Part shown: piece after piece, positions 19,690 through 29,951 of the stretch
How the letters are laid out: every line of letters starts with the position of its first letter
How positions within the stretch are numbered: position 1 is the stretch's first letter
Assembly: GCF_023229025.1 (NCBI RefSeq)
Contig: NZ_JALOAA010000002.1
Location: forward strand, 1 to 64,000
Direction: 5' to 3'
DNA length: 64,000 bases
Source: Sulfurimonas sp.
Lineage (GTDB): Bacteria > Campylobacterota > Campylobacteria > Campylobacterales > Sulfurimonadaceae
The notes under the pieces: model-generated
The model's database searches: none
Told to the model about the DNA's origin: nothing
Seen by the model: the letters and a program-made list of their open reading frames with translations, nothing else
Position numbers and translations under genes: made by a program

Positions 19690-20067
19690 ATGAAGTATGG
19701 TGAAAAAATTATTAATGAGTTTGATGTAGAGAAAGATTTGGAAATTTGGCCAAATGAGCATAAAAGAGACTATCTTATAAAGATGACACTTCCGGAGTTT
19801 TCATGTCTATGTCCTAGAAGCGGATATCCTGATTATGCGACTATATATTTAGAGTATACACCAGATGAGTGGGTAGTTGAGTTAAAGGCTATAAAACTCT
19901 ACATAAACTCATTTAGAGATAGACACATCTCTCATGAAAATAGTGCAAATGAGATATATAATATCTTAGAGCAAAAACTAAAACCAAAATATATGAAAAT
20001 AGTGGCTGACTATAATCCCAGAGGAAATGTTCATACCGTTATAGAGATTGACAGCTCAAGAGTTTAG
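19690..20067 (+). CDS. queF: NADPH-dependent 7-cyano-7-deazaguanine reductase
   Basis: QueF reduces preQ0 to preQ1 for queuosine in tRNA. The short, unimodular type is seen: 125 residues with the nucleophile C41 in CLCPRSGYPDYATI, D48, and the DRHISHE segment (77-83). The ATG at 19690 follows GGAG (19680-19683) at correct distance; an in-frame TTG 12 bases upstream is rejected. It converges with cca and overlaps its 3' end by 12 bases. Confidence 0.92.
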   Translation: MKYGEKIINEFDVEKDLEIWPNEHKRDYLIKMTLPEFSCLCPRSGYPDYATIYLEYTPDEWVVELKAIKLYINSFRDRHISHENSANEIYNILEQKLKPKYMKIVADYNPRGNVHTVIEIDSSRV

Positions 20068-21291
20068 ATAATTTTCAAGCCAAACAACGGCACTAGAGTG
20101 GTCGTTAAATTCTTCACGCATTTGCGCTTCGTAGGCGTTATTTAAAATCTCAGAAAATAGAGGTGAGGGTTTAAGTCCAAACTCTAAAAGATCTCTTCCC
20201 ATTAAAATAGCAGGGAGTTGTTTACCCAGTATATTTAACTCTTTTGCTCTTTTTTTTATCTCTTTAAGAGACTTAAGAGCTTTTGTACTATTTTTTGTAA
20301 GATATATGGCACTTTTTAAAATAATAAGTTCACCTATGTTTACTTCAGTAGCAAGCTTGTAGAGTCGGTAATTGCTCAATCCTTCACTCTCTATTTTATC
20401 TATCTCGTTATGTTTATCAACTAACAAAGCAGACCTCTTTAGGAGCTCTTTTTCATTAGTTAACATTTTTATAAAATTTTGAGTCTGATTTTGTGTAAAA
20501 TCATAACACAGACCCGATAACATCAAAACAAGGTTTGTTTGAGTGTTAGTTGTTAGTTGTTTTGCTATTTCATCTATAACATATAAATTTTTGCTATATA
20601 TACTGCTTTTAAACTCTTTTAAAAGCTCAAATCCGCGAGATGGCTTTTTTGCGTATAGAAGAAGTTTTTTAATCTCCTCAAATATTCTCTCTTTTGGAAG
20701 TTCTTCTAACATACCCTTTAAAACCATATCTCTACATGTAGAAAAAAGAGCCTTTTCTATTTTAAGCTCAAATCTTGTGGCAAACCCAACCGCTCTTAAA
20801 ACTCTAAGAGGGTCCTGCCCAAAACTTTGCAAATCGACAGCTCTTAATATTCTGTTTTTAAAGTCATTTAGTCCATCAAAAGGATCTAATATTTTTCTCT
20901 CTATAATATCATAACCTATAGAGTTCATCGTAAAATCTCTTCTTGATGAGGCTGCTTTAAAATCAAGGGTTGTATCTATAGTTATATCAAATCCACGGTG
21001 CCCGGCTTTTACCTTATTATCAACTCTTGGAAATGAGAAGTCTAAATCATAATCCTCAAAGTATAACTTACAAACACCAAAGCTTTTTCCAACAATATTG
21101 ACATTGCCAAACTCTTTTAATATAGTTTGCAACTCTAAAAAAGATGAAATTCCGTAAACTTCAATATCAATATCTTTAGACTCAATACCAACTAAAGAAT
21201 CCCTAATAAAACCACCTACAATTATAGGTTTTATACCGTTATCACTTAGTTTTTTAAATATAATGTTTAATTTATCTGGATAATTAATCAT
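20056..21291 (-). CDS. cca: tRNA nucleotidyltransferase / poly(A) polymerase family protein
   Basis: The family adds CCA to tRNA 3' ends or polyadenylates RNA. The class II nucleotidyltransferase head shows GGFIRDSL (26-33) and the metal-binding DIDIEVYG with D40 and D42. RRDFTMNSIGYD and DPLRVLRAVGFATRF (nucleotide selection and neck motifs) follow. The C-terminal half is helical with no clear HD phosphohydrolase site. CCA addition is the likely role since no other such gene is visible here, but sequence alone cannot separate it from poly(A) polymerase. The minus-strand start has AGGA upstream. Confidence 0.85.
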   Translation of the reverse strand: MINYPDKLNIIFKKLSDNGIKPIIVGGFIRDSLVGIESKDIDIEVYGISSFLELQTILKEFGNVNIVGKSFGVCKLYFEDYDLDFSFPRVDNKVKAGHRGFDITIDTTLDFKAASSRRDFTMNSIGYDIIERKILDPFDGLNDFKNRILRAVDLQSFGQDPLRVLRAVGFATRFELKIEKALFSTCRDMVLKGMLEELPKERIFEEIKKLLLYAKKPSRGFELLKEFKSSIYSKNLYVIDEIAKQLTTNTQTNLVLMLSGLCYDFTQNQTQNFIKMLTNEKELLKRSALLVDKHNEIDKIESEGLSNYRLYKLATEVNIGELIILKSAIYLTKNSTKALKSLKEIKKRAKELNILGKQLPAILMGRDLLEFGLKPSPLFSEILNNAYEAQMREEFNDHSSAVVWLENYLNS

Positions 21292-21436
21292 ACAAATCCT
21301 AAAAATTGTCCATTTAAGTGCATTTTAAAGATATTATAACACTACTTTTACGTTTATATAACATTATTTTAGGTACAATCGCAAAAATTTTTATCTTGGT
21401 TTCATAAATTTTTAAGAAATCAAAGAAGGAAGCCTT

Positions 21437-23239
21437 GTGCAAAAGATTAGAAATATTGCAGTTATAGCCCATGTCGATCATGGTAAAACTACATTAGTTG
21501 ACGGATTATTAGAGCAGTCTGGAACATATGGAGCTCATGAGCATCATGATGAGAGAGCTATGGATAGCAACGATTTGGAAAGAGAGCGTGGCATCACGAT
21601 TCTATCAAAAAATACAGCAATTCGATATAAAGATTATAAAATCAACATTATAGATACTCCCGGTCACGCCGATTTTGGTGGAGAAGTTGAGCGTGTACTT
21701 AAAATGGTTGATGGTGTTTTAGTTCTTGTTGATGCTTATGAGGGCGTTATGCCTCAAACTAAATTTGTTGTTAAGAAGATGTTAGCGATGGGTAAAAAAC
21801 CTATCGTTGTTATAAACAAGATTGATAAAGCATCGGCTGATCCAGAGAGAGTTGTTGATGAGATGTTTGATCTGTTTGCAGATATGGACGCTACTGAAGA
21901 TCAGCTAGATTTTCCTATTATTTATGCTGCTGCTCGTGACGGTATAGCAAAAACAGATATGGATGATTCTGATGGAAATTTTGAGTGTATTTTTGAAGCA
22001 ATCTTAGAACATATTCCCGAGCCTGAAGGTGACAAAGATAATCATGCTCAAGCACAAGTATTTACACTTGATTATGATAACTATGTTGGTAAGATTGGAA
22101 TCTCAAGAATATTTAACGGTACTATTAGAAAAGGCGATAATATAATGTTAGCTAAGGCTGACGGTGAGTTAGTAAAGGGTAAAATTTCTAAACTTATAGG
22201 TTTTTATGGTCTTAATCGTATGGAGATTGATGAGGCCGAGGCCGGCGATATCGTTGCAATGGCGGGTATGGAGACTATTGATGTAGGAGATACTATTTGT
22301 GATCCTATAAACCCTGTACCGCTTGATCCAATGCATATCGAAGAGCCAACACTAACAGTTGTATTTTCCGTAAATGATTCTCCACTTGCAGGTCAAGAGG
22401 GTAAACATGTTACATCAAACAAACTCAAAGATCGTCTTGAAGCTGAAATGACTACAAATGTTGCAATGAAACTTGAAGTTATCGGTGAGGGTAAATTTAA
22501 AGTCTCTGGTCGCGGGGAGCTTCAAATTACTGTTTTGGCTGAGAATATGCGTCGTGAAAATTTCGAGTTTGGTGTTTCTCGTCCAGAAGTTATCGTAAAA
22601 GAGATTGAGGGCGTTAAGTGTGAACCATTTGAGCATCTAGTTATAGATGTTCCTGAAGAGTTAAGCGGTAGTGTTATTGAGCGTCTTGGTAAGAGAAAGG
22701 CTGAGATGAAATCAATGCTCCCAATGGGCTCTGGTTTTCAAAGAATTGAGTTTGAAATTCCAGCCCGTGCACTTATAGGTTTTAGAGGTCAATTTTTAAC
22801 AGATACTAAGGGAGAGGGTGTAATGAATCACTCTTTCTTAGAGTTTCGTCCATATACCGGTACGGTTGAATCAAGAAGCTACGGTGCACTTATTAGTATG
22901 GAAAACGGTGAAACACTCTCTTATTCACTATTTAATATTCAAGATCGCGGTGTTCTTTTTATCGGTCCACAAACTAAAGTGTATGAGGGTATGATTGTTG
23001 GCGAACATTCACGTTCAAATGATTTAGTAGTAAATCCTATTAAAGGAAAAGCGCAATCAAATGTTAGATCAAGCGGAGCCGATGAAGCTATAAAACTTGT
23101 TCCGCCACGCATTATGTCACTAGAGCGTGCACTAGAGTGGATTGAAGATGATGAGCTTCTTGAAGTAACACCTAAGAGTATTCGTATTCGTAAAAAACTC
23201 TTAACTGAATCAGAAAGAAAAAGAGACTCTCGTAAGTAA
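21437..23239 (+). CDS. typA: translational GTPase TypA/BipA
   Basis: BipA is a ribosome-associated GTPase that helps 50S assembly and stress adaptation. G motifs are clear: AHVDHGKT (11-18), the switch [20 protein letters not shown] and NKID. EF-G-like domains III and V and the BipA-specific C-terminus ([22 protein letters not shown]) follow. It starts with GTG after AAGGAAG. Length 600 residues, as usual. A TACAAT at 21374-21379 is a possible -10. Confidence 0.95.
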   Translation: MQKIRNIAVIAHVDHGKTTLVDGLLEQSGTYGAHEHHDERAMDSNDLERERGITILSKNTAIRYKDYKINIIDTPGHADFGGEVERVLKMVDGVLVLVDAYEGVMPQTKFVVKKMLAMGKKPIVVINKIDKASADPERVVDEMFDLFADMDATEDQLDFPIIYAAARDGIAKTDMDDSDGNFECIFEAILEHIPEPEGDKDNHAQAQVFTLDYDNYVGKIGISRIFNGTIRKGDNIMLAKADGELVKGKISKLIGFYGLNRMEIDEAEAGDIVAMAGMETIDVGDTICDPINPVPLDPMHIEEPTLTVVFSVNDSPLAGQEGKHVTSNKLKDRLEAEMTTNVAMKLEVIGEGKFKVSGRGELQITVLAENMRRENFEFGVSRPEVIVKEIEGVKCEPFEHLVIDVPEELSGSVIERLGKRKAEMKSMLPMGSGFQRIEFEIPARALIGFRGQFLTDTKGEGVMNHSFLEFRPYTGTVESRSYGALISMENGETLSYSLFNIQDRGVLFIGPQTKVYEGMIVGEHSRSNDLVVNPIKGKAQSNVRSSGADEAIKLVPPRIMSLERALEWIEDDELLEVTPKSIRIRKKLLTESERKRDSRK

Positions 23240-23276
23240 TTTTAATAAATTAATGTCCATTTAAAGGATTTGAGTC

Positions 23277-23486
23277 ATGTATATAGTATCTTTAATCGTA
23301 GTTGCTTTGTTAGCGGTTACTCTTTATCGCGGCAATAACTTTAAGTTGATGTTTTTGGTTTTGGCAGTAGGTGTTTATATTATATATTCACATGAGGGCG
23401 GAAATGCGGTATCAAGTTTTAAAGATGGTGTTGTTGAGTCTGTAGATAAATCCACGCGGGATTTTGTCAAATCCCGCGGTGAGTAA
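23277..23486 (+). CDS. small two-helix membrane protein
   Basis: The 69-residue protein has two hydrophobic segments (about 2-16 and 24-40) and a charged tail (FKDGVVESVDKSTRDFVK). AAAGGA precedes the ATG. I recognise no family. It lies 37 bases after typA, on the same strand, and its 3' end carries a strong GC-rich hairpin. Confidence 0.6.
   Translation: MYIVSLIVVALLAVTLYRGNNFKLMFLVLAVGVYIIYSHEGGNAVSSFKDGVVESVDKSTRDFVKSRGE
23455..23478. terminator. strong stem-loop shared by convergent genes
   Basis: CGCGGGATTT (23455-23464), loop TGTC, AAATCCCGCG (23469-23478): a perfect 10 bp stem inside the coding end of the small membrane protein. The convergent msrBA gene ends 4 bases after that protein's stop. 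A second weaker hairpin, GTAAAGA with TCTcTTTAC, follows. They probably terminate transcripts from both sides. Confidence 0.6.
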
Positions 23487-23489
23487 AGA

Positions 23490-24416
23490 TTAAAATCTCT
23501 TTACATATCCGTGACAATAGGGCTTGCTTCCCTTCTTCTCATAATAGTTTTGGTGAGACTCGTCTGCTGCATAAAATTCAGATTTATCAACTATTTTAGT
23601 AGCAACCTTGTAGCCGTTTGCTTCAAGCTTTGTTATTAGCTTCAAGATAGTCTCTCTCTCCTCTTGGTTATTTACAAAAACTGCCGAGAGATACTGTTCT
23701 CCTATATCGGGACCCTGCCCGTTTGTCTGAGTTGGGTCATGAATCTCAAAAAAAGTCTTTGCTATCTCCTCATAAGATATCTTATTGCTATCATAAATCA
23801 CTTCAACGGCTTCAAGGTGTCCGGTATTTGAGCGGACAACTTCATAATAGCTTGGATTTTTTACATGTCCGCCCATAAATCCTGAAATTACCTCTTTTAC
23901 GCCGTCAAGTTTCTCTAAATAATACTCCACACCCCAAAAGCAGCCGCCTGCGAAGTAGGCATAAGAGAGGTTTTTATCTTTAGTATCAGGCTTTTTTTTG
24001 AGATTTAATGATAGTGAATTGACGCAGTGTCTCGTGTTTTTGGAAGTAAAACCTTCACCCTCAAAAACATGACCCAAATGTGCACCGCAGTTGGCGCAAA
24101 CTATCTCTACACGTCTGCCGTCAGCATCGGGAACTCTCTTAACAGAACCCTCAATTGCATCATCAAAGCTTGGCCAGCCCGAGCCTGAATCAAATTTATC
24201 ACTTGAATCATAAAGCGGGGCATCACAAACCTTGCATGTGTATACTCCTCTTGATTTTTCATTTGTATATTTACCGGAAAATGGTCTCTCCGTGCCTTTG
24301 TGTAGCAGTATACTCTTTTCTTCATCACTAAGTTGTTCAATCTTTTGTGCCCATGGCTTAAAATCAGATGCATTCATTGTTGTAATTAGAAGTATGAAAA
24401 ATATGAAAAGTTTCAT
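23490..24416 (-). CDS. msrBA: secreted MsrB-MsrA fusion, peptide methionine sulfoxide reductase
   Basis: The protein repairs both R and S forms of methionine sulfoxide. A signal peptide (residues 1-16) points to the periplasm. The MsrB domain comes first, with zinc cysteines C61/C64 and C107/C110 and the nucleophile C131 (RHCVNSLSL). MsrA follows with its nucleophile C159 in GGCFWG and the GPDIGEQYLSAVF segment. The B-then-A order is the less familiar arrangement next to the PilB-like A-then-B proteins. GGAGAGG precedes the ATG. Electron donor not visible in the window. Confidence 0.92.
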   Translation of the reverse strand: MKLFIFFILLITTMNASDFKPWAQKIEQLSDEEKSILLHKGTERPFSGKYTNEKSRGVYTCKVCDAPLYDSSDKFDSGSGWPSFDDAIEGSVKRVPDADGRRVEIVCANCGAHLGHVFEGEGFTSKNTRHCVNSLSLNLKKKPDTKDKNLSYAYFAGGCFWGVEYYLEKLDGVKEVISGFMGGHVKNPSYYEVVRSNTGHLEAVEVIYDSNKISYEEIAKTFFEIHDPTQTNGQGPDIGEQYLSAVFVNNQEERETILKLITKLEANGYKVATKIVDKSEFYAADESHQNYYEKKGSKPYCHGYVKRF

Positions 24417-24570
24417 ACACCTCTCCTTATATTATTTGTAAATATCATTATATAGAGTATTGCTGTATTAATATAATGTTATTTTGTTTGAAGAAAATTT
24501 ATAAAATTATTTTTATAAAAGTGTACAAAAGTTAAACTATTTTTATTGACTAGAGGTTGTATATAGGATA

Positions 24571-25665
24571 TTAATCTTTATCGTGAAGTATCTGATCTAG
24601 TGTAAAAAACACTTCATTACTGCCTTCTTCCATCTCATTAAATGCACTCTTAATAGCTTCTATATCAATCTTATCTTTACTCATCAAATCAAAAATTTTA
24701 TGTGTACCGTTATGAACTACTGCATGAGGAGCTTCCAGTTTATCGTAACTAGAAGTTTTTGAAAAGTTCTCTTTGCCTTCGCCCTCATAGTACCATTTAC
24801 CCAAACGACAGTTATGATGATTAACAAATTTGAACTGCTCTTTTTTTGTTGCAACTGAGTAGTAAGTATTTACCTTCCAAAGTATATGATCAAGTTTTGC
24901 CAAAGACATAAAGACACGATCAGCCGTAAACTCCATACTGATAAATGCTTTTTTCATTTCAGATGAGTCATGTTGAAGACAATCGTTTAGTTTAATAATT
25001 AGATTATTTGAGGTGGCTATGCCGTCTTGTACCTCTTTTGATTGTTCTGAGATGCTATCAACATCTTGTTTCATTGATTGAAGTGAGATATTTATTTCGC
25101 TTACAGCCTTGTCTGTTCTATCGGCTAGTTTTCGTACTTCATCAGCAACAACCGCAAAACCGCGACCATGTTCACCGGCACGCGCAGCTTCAATAGCTGC
25201 ATTTAAAGCCAAGAGGTTTGTTTGATCGCTTATATCTTTTATCAGTGATAAAATAGTAGTAATGTCGTTTGTTCTTTCTGCAAGTCCACCAACAGTTGAC
25301 GCAGAGTTCTCTGATAGCTCATTTAAATGATCAAGGTTTGTTACGGTATCTGATATATGATTTGCAATTCGCTCTATGCTTGCAACAAGTTCATCTGTTT
25401 TGATTAAGCTGCTCTTAGACGCACTGACAGACTCAGCCATATTGTTTTGAATATCTACAATATTTGCTCTTAAGTGTTCATTTTGTGATTTCATTAGAGT
25501 ATCCGCAAGAACCTCCTTGGGTGCGGCTGATAACATCGAGAGTTCACTCTCAAGCTCTGCTATCTTTTCTATATGTTCACTATTGCTATTGCGAAGGAAG
25601 ATAACTTCCTCTTGCAATTTTTTATACTCATCTTTTGATATACTAGATTTATTAAAAAAGCCCAT
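24571..25665 (-). CDS. cytoplasmic methyl-accepting chemotaxis protein with CZB domain
   Basis: This 364-residue chemoreceptor has no membrane helix. An N-terminal coiled coil (about 10-50) leads to the conserved signalling hairpin ([20 protein letters not shown], then [15 protein letters not shown]). The C-terminal CZB domain, a chemoreceptor zinc-binding module, has the [13 protein letters not shown] core and a later H-x3-H pattern. In the family, CZB domains sense zinc or hypochlorous acid. It stands alone, divergent from nrdB. A second CZB receptor is at 58544-59971. Confidence 0.88.
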   Translation of the reverse strand: MGFFNKSSISKDEYKKLQEEVIFLRNSNSEHIEKIAELESELSMLSAAPKEVLADTLMKSQNEHLRANIVDIQNNMAESVSASKSSLIKTDELVASIERIANHISDTVTNLDHLNELSENSASTVGGLAERTNDITTILSLIKDISDQTNLLALNAAIEAARAGEHGRGFAVVADEVRKLADRTDKAVSEINISLQSMKQDVDSISEQSKEVQDGIATSNNLIIKLNDCLQHDSSEMKKAFISMEFTADRVFMSLAKLDHILWKVNTYYSVATKKEQFKFVNHHNCRLGKWYYEGEGKENFSKTSSYDKLEAPHAVVHNGTHKIFDLMSKDKIDIEAIKSAFNEMEEGSNEVFFTLDQILHDKD

Positions 25666-25821
25666 CTTTTCTCTTTTTTACGCCATTATATCGAAAAATT
25701 TAATTTTTATTCTTGAGCAATTTTAATATATAAGCTAATTGAAGAGTTCATAATATAAGGCATTGAAATAAAATTTAATCAAACTATTTTAAAATTTATG
25801 AAATCGAAACCTTCATAAAGA

Positions 25822-25827
25822 TATAAT
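25822..25827 (+). promoter_or_regulatory. -10 element for nrdB
   Basis: TATAAT lies 26 bases before the nrdB ATG, followed by the AGGAGAAGAG ribosome site. No clear -35 is seen. Confidence 0.5.
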
Positions 25828-25853
25828 CCCTTATTGAATTTTTAGGAGAAGAG

Positions 25854-26876
25854 ATGAATAGAAAAAAGATATATAATCCTGAATCAAATGAAAGTGTAAA
25901 CGACAGAAGAATATTTGGCGGTAATCCAACCGGAATATTTGAGCTTAACGATATAAAGTATCAATGGGCATATAATCTTTGGGAGATGATGTTAAACAAC
26001 ACTTGGTTTCCAAAAGAGGTTGACATGACGCGTGATGTGAGTGACTATAAGCAGATTACCGATGTTGAAAAAGCAGCTTACGATAAAGCTCTTTCGCAGC
26101 TGATTTTTATGGACTCTCTTCAAACAAACAATATTATGGACAACATAAACCCTTATGTAACATCTCCGGAGATTAACCTTATTTTAGTTCGTCAAGCTTA
26201 CGAGGAGGCACTTCATTCACAAAGTTATGCGGTTATGGTTGATAGTATCTCTGCAAACTCCAAAGAGATTTATGACCTCTGGCGACGTGATATGATGCTA
26301 AAGAGTAAGAATGATGCTATAGCGGCTGTTTATGAGGAGTTATCTAAAAATCCTACCGAGCATAACTTCGTAAAAGCATGTTTTGCAAATCAAATCCTTG
26401 AAGGAATCTACTTTTATAGTGGCTTTGCGTATATATATACTCTTGCAAGAAGTGGAAAGATGCTAGGCTCAGCCCAGATGATACGTTTTATTCAAAGAGA
26501 TGAGGTAACGCACTTAGTACTTTTTCAAAATCTTATAAACTCGCTTAGAAAAGAGAGACCGGAACTCTTTACGCAACAACTTAAAAGCGAAGTTATTGAG
26601 ATGTTTAAAGAGGCGGTTAGACTTGAGTCTGAGTGGGGAAAATATATAACAGGCGGGCAGGTTTTAGGACTTACGGATGCAATTATAGAGCAGTATATTC
26701 AATATCTAGCAGATGACAGACTCTCAAGTGTCGGATTTGATAAGCTATATAATGTAGCAAACCCTATAAAGTGGGTTGATGATTTCTCAAAATTTAATGA
26801 CCAAAAAACAAACTTTTTTGAAGGAACAGTTGCAAACTACTCAAAAGGAAGCTTAAGCTTTGATGACGACTTCTAG
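25854..26876 (+). CDS. nrdB: ribonucleoside-diphosphate reductase, beta subunit (class I)
   Basis: NrdB houses the di-iron tyrosyl radical that starts catalysis in NrdA. Metal ligands are D87 (FMDSLQ), E118 and H121 ([10 protein letters not shown]), then glutamates in LEGIYFYSG and RDEVTHL with its histidine. The radical tyrosine is Y125, at the position of the classical Y122. The tyrosine and ligands point to class Ia rather than the tyrosine-free Ic type. The C-terminal tail ends LSFDDDF, which should dock in NrdA. It leads a run nrdB, nitrilase, pcm, thyX. Confidence 0.95.
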   Translation: MNRKKIYNPESNESVNDRRIFGGNPTGIFELNDIKYQWAYNLWEMMLNNTWFPKEVDMTRDVSDYKQITDVEKAAYDKALSQLIFMDSLQTNNIMDNINPYVTSPEINLILVRQAYEEALHSQSYAVMVDSISANSKEIYDLWRRDMMLKSKNDAIAAVYEELSKNPTEHNFVKACFANQILEGIYFYSGFAYIYTLARSGKMLGSAQMIRFIQRDEVTHLVLFQNLINSLRKERPELFTQQLKSEVIEMFKEAVRLESEWGKYITGGQVLGLTDAIIEQYIQYLADDRLSSVGFDKLYNVANPIKWVDDFSKFNDQKTNFFEGTVANYSKGSLSFDDDF

Positions 26877-27603
26877 GAAGAGCGGATACAAACTCTGCTC
26901 ACTTCTTTTCAAAACTACAAAAAATTATAACGCTAACTTACAAACCCTTTTGGCGTTAATAGATAGAGCTTCAGAAAATTCGCTTATCGTTGCGCCTGAA
27001 GTTGCTCTAACGGGTTTTGATTATGAAAACTTAGATAAAGCCGTAGAGTTCGCTCATGTAGCCCAAGAGAAGTTAAAAAAAGCCTCTTATAAGAAAATAA
27101 TTATACTAACGATGCTTGAGAAAAGAGAGGGTGAGGTTTTTAATTTTACCAAGATTTTTTTTAACGGCGAAATTGTTTACGAGAGAGCAAAGGCAAAACT
27201 GTTTCGCTTTGGTGATGAGCATAAATATATGTCCGAAGGTAATAGTGAAGATATTAAGATTGTTGAAGTTGATGGCATTAAAATAGGTGTTTTAATCTGC
27301 TTTGAGCTTCGCTTTAAAGAGTTTTGGAAAAAACTTGAGGGGTGTGACGTTATTGCCGCACCTTCATGGTGGGGAGTTTTAAGAACGGAGCATTTTATAA
27401 TTATAACAAGAGCGCTTGCTGTTATAAATCAGTGTTATGTAGTTGCTAGTGATTCACAAAATGAAGAGTGCACAAAAATGAGCGGGATTATAGCTCCTCA
27501 TGGCGAAGATGAGAGAAATGAGAACAGAGCTTCTTTGGAGCTTGTTTATGATAAAAAAGAGATAGTTAAAATGAGAAGATACATGGATGTAGGCATTGGA
27601 TAG
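26863..27603 (+). CDS. carbon-nitrogen hydrolase (nitrilase family)
   Basis: Nitrilase-fold enzymes cleave amide or nitrile bonds. The triad is E46 ([10 protein letters not shown]), K112 ([11 protein letters not shown]) and C146 (VLICFELRF). At 246 residues it is a single-domain enzyme; the substrate cannot be told. The ATG at 26863 overlaps the end of nrdB by 14 bases, and the gene overlaps pcm by 8 bases, so the three are translationally coupled. An omega-amidase-like or repair role is possible. Confidence 0.82.
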   Translation: MTTSRKSGYKLCSLLFKTTKNYNANLQTLLALIDRASENSLIVAPEVALTGFDYENLDKAVEFAHVAQEKLKKASYKKIIILTMLEKREGEVFNFTKIFFNGEIVYERAKAKLFRFGDEHKYMSEGNSEDIKIVEVDGIKIGVLICFELRFKEFWKKLEGCDVIAAPSWWGVLRTEHFIIITRALAVINQCYVVASDSQNEECTKMSGIIAPHGEDERNENRASLELVYDKKEIVKMRRYMDVGIG

Positions 27604-28234
27604 AATAACAGCGACAAAAACAGCAAAATTAGCACAGGAGTGTCATGAAAAGTTCTCTTTGAGCCAAAATGTTAAGAGCGCAATTGCAAAAACAAATAGA
27701 GAAGAGTTTGTACCCGCTGGCTTTAGACATAATGCATATAAACTCGATGCTCTGCCTATGGGCTCGGCCCAATGGATAAGCTCTCCTTTGACGGTTGCAA
27801 AAATGACTGAGTATCTTGAGCCAAAGGGTGCCGAGAGAGTTTTAGAGATAGGCTGTGGAAGCGGTTATCAGGCGGCGGTCTTATCGCATCTATTTCGGGG
27901 CGTTTTTACCATAGAGAGAATAGAGCCGCTTATTTTGGAGGCAAAAGCCCGTTTTAGAAAGCTAGGTATCGGCAATATTCACACAAGACATGACGATGGA
28001 CAAAACGGTTGGGCACAGTATGCTCCTTATGACAGAATTATTTTCTCGGCAACCGCAAAGGAGATACCGGCAAAACTTTTTGAGCAACTTTGTGATGGCG
28101 GAGTGCTAATAGCTCCTATGCAGGTTGGGTCAAAACAGGTTATAACTCGTTTTAAAAAAGTGGGAAGCTCCATAAAAAAAGAGGAGCTGGAGGGGTGTGA
28201 TTTTGTTCCGATTTTAGATGGGATTCAAAAGTAA
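27596..28234 (+). CDS. pcm: protein-L-isoaspartate O-methyltransferase
   Basis: Pcm methylates L-isoaspartyl residues in aged proteins and so starts their repair. The SAM-binding motif I is LEIGCGSGYQAAVL, preceded by the family segment MGSAQWISSPLTVAKM. Later motifs FSATAKEIP and GVLIAPMQVG fit. A TTG start at 27596 overlaps the previous gene; no in-frame ATG is available near, since the ATG at 27643 is out of frame. Length 212 residues. Confidence 0.88.
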   Translation: MDRITATKTAKLAQECHEKFSLSQNVKSAIAKTNREEFVPAGFRHNAYKLDALPMGSAQWISSPLTVAKMTEYLEPKGAERVLEIGCGSGYQAAVLSHLFRGVFTIERIEPLILEAKARFRKLGIGNIHTRHDDGQNGWAQYAPYDRIIFSATAKEIPAKLFEQLCDGGVLIAPMQVGSKQVITRFKKVGSSIKKEELEGCDFVPILDGIQK

Positions 28235-28286
28235 ACATCTAAGTTTATTATTGTAAAATAAGAGCAGCACAAGGTAGGATGAATCT

Positions 28287-29120
28287 ATGGAAGAGATGTA
28301 CGGTATAAAATATTTAAAGCCTGAAGTAGTCTTGATGCAAGAGACCGGCATAGGGGTGGCTGAAGCAGCTGCTAGAACTTGCTATGACTCATTTACAAAT
28401 AGTGAAAATGAGGCAATCAAACATATTGAGACAAATATGCCTGATGATTCTGTTTGTAAAAAAATAAATGCCATAGAGGAGTCGAATCTTTTAAATGATT
28501 TGGCTTGGACACATTTTCACCACTCTATTTTAGAGCATGCAAATTTAAGCTATTTAATTAGAGGAACGAGCAGAGGCGTGCTTCAAGAGCATGCTCGTCA
28601 CCGTATTCAAGCGATAAGCGTTAGAAGTACACGTTACACCATGAGTTCTGTTATAAATGCTTTTGTTGCTTCACAGACGAGTGAAGATAGAGAATTTTTT
28701 ATAGAAAAAGTTTTGAGCTTTGATATGTTTGTTACATGTGACGTGGAGTATAATAGAATTGAGATAGGCGCAATTTACGATAAGCTAAAATATCAATCAA
28801 AAAAAGTACAAAACTTTAATGAAATTGCCGTAGCAAAGAGCTCACTCTCTCTTTTAGATGAGTTTAGAGGTGACGCAAAAGCACTTTTTGAAGCACTTGA
28901 GGCTGGAAAGAAGAAGCGCAATGTCGGAGATGCTTTTAAGCATATAATAACGGATAACGTAAAAGTAGATATGGTGGTTACGTTTAATCTTAGAAGCCTG
29001 AAAAACTATCTTACACTAAGAGATAGCGGAGCCGCATTCTTTCAGATAAGATGGCTAGCACAGGAGATGATGAGAAAAACACCGTCAAAATATTTAGATT
29101 TAATAATTAAAAAAGGTTGA
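28287..29120 (+). CDS. thyX: FAD-dependent thymidylate synthase ThyX
   Basis: ThyX makes dTMP from dUMP using methylenetetrahydrofolate and NADPH through FAD. The signature region is R104-H-R with S111 and R116-Y (RHRIQAISVRSTRY), close to the family pattern. Preceding LEHANLSYLIRGTSRG and the C-terminal SLKNYLTLRDSGAAFFQIR are typical. At 277 residues, it is somewhat longer than average. AAGGTAGGA lies upstream. It replaces ThyA, in line with Campylobacterota. Confidence 0.93.
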   Translation: MEEMYGIKYLKPEVVLMQETGIGVAEAAARTCYDSFTNSENEAIKHIETNMPDDSVCKKINAIEESNLLNDLAWTHFHHSILEHANLSYLIRGTSRGVLQEHARHRIQAISVRSTRYTMSSVINAFVASQTSEDREFFIEKVLSFDMFVTCDVEYNRIEIGAIYDKLKYQSKKVQNFNEIAVAKSSLSLLDEFRGDAKALFEALEAGKKKRNVGDAFKHIITDNVKVDMVVTFNLRSLKNYLTLRDSGAAFFQIRWLAQEMMRKTPSKYLDLIIKKG

Positions 29121-29124
29121 GCAG

Positions 29125-29337
29125 ATGTGGAAGTATATTTTAATAGGCAGTTTTTTATTTAGCGGGTGCTCATATTTTGAGTTTAATTTTGCAATGTGTG
29201 AAAATATAGGACCAAACTCTGATCCTCAAATAATAGAAAAGTGCAGAAATTATAATGAAGAAGAGGCACAAAGAGCGTTTGACAACACAAAAACAAAATC
29301 TTCTAGCGATGAAGATGTACTAGAGTTTAAAAAGTAA
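29125..29337 (+). CDS. small putative lipoprotein
   Basis: Signal sequence plus lipobox (LFSGC, lipidated C15), then about 55 hydrophilic residues with three further cysteines or polar pairs (AMCENIG, EKCRNY). The length is 70 residues. It starts 4 bases after thyX and is likely cotranscribed. Function unknown. Confidence 0.7.
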   Translation: MWKYILIGSFLFSGCSYFEFNFAMCENIGPNSDPQIIEKCRNYNEEEAQRAFDNTKTKSSSDEDVLEFKK

Positions 29338-29354
29338 GATAGGAGAAAGAGTAG

Positions 29355-29912
29355 ATGAGCGTAGAAAAAGAGTTAGAAGTAAGAAGCGGCGGTGTGTGTG
29401 AACTTTGCGGAGGCAGCGAAGGGATGAGCGTTTTAGAGGTTGCACCCTCTGATGGAAGTGCCCAGCAGTCAATATATCTATGTTCAACATGTAAAGAACA
29501 GATACAAGACCCCGATAAAATAGATGAGACTCACTTCAACTGTTTAAACGATAGCATGTGGAGCGATACTCCTGCCGTTGCCGTTATGTCATATAGGCTT
29601 TTAAAGAGTCTTGGCAGAGAAGATCTGGTTGATATGATATATATGGAAGATGATATAAAAGCTTGGGCAGATGCCGGCTTAGAGAGTGAGTCAAAAAATG
29701 CACCTCTAAAGGACTCTAACGGTGTTGTTTTAAACGCAGGAGACAGTGTTGTAATTATTAAAGATTTAGAAGTTAAGGGTGCCGGATTTACTGCAAAAAG
29801 AGGCACTATGGTTAAAAACATCACAATTCCCCAAAATGTTGATGGGCATGTAGAGGGGCGAGTAAATGGAACTAAAATTTATCTAAAAACAGAGTTTTTG
29901 AAAAAAGCGTAA
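29355..29912 (+). CDS. PhnA/YjdM-like zinc-ribbon protein
   Basis: The N-terminal zinc ribbon has C15-x2-C18 and C43-x2-C46. The C-terminal PhnA domain contains DSNGVVLNAGDSVVIIKDLEVKG (quoted in parts: DSNGVVLNAGD, VVIIKDLEVKG) and GHVEGRVNGTKIYLKTEFLKK. Despite the historical name, the family is not a phosphonoacetate hydrolase, and its role is unclear. GGAGAAAGAG precedes the ATG. Confidence 0.85.
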   Translation: MSVEKELEVRSGGVCELCGGSEGMSVLEVAPSDGSAQQSIYLCSTCKEQIQDPDKIDETHFNCLNDSMWSDTPAVAVMSYRLLKSLGREDLVDMIYMEDDIKAWADAGLESESKNAPLKDSNGVVLNAGDSVVIIKDLEVKGAGFTAKRGTMVKNITIPQNVDGHVEGRVNGTKIYLKTEFLKKA

Positions 29913-29951
29913 ATTTTTTTCGCTATTGCAAGTTTGATATAGAAGGTATAT

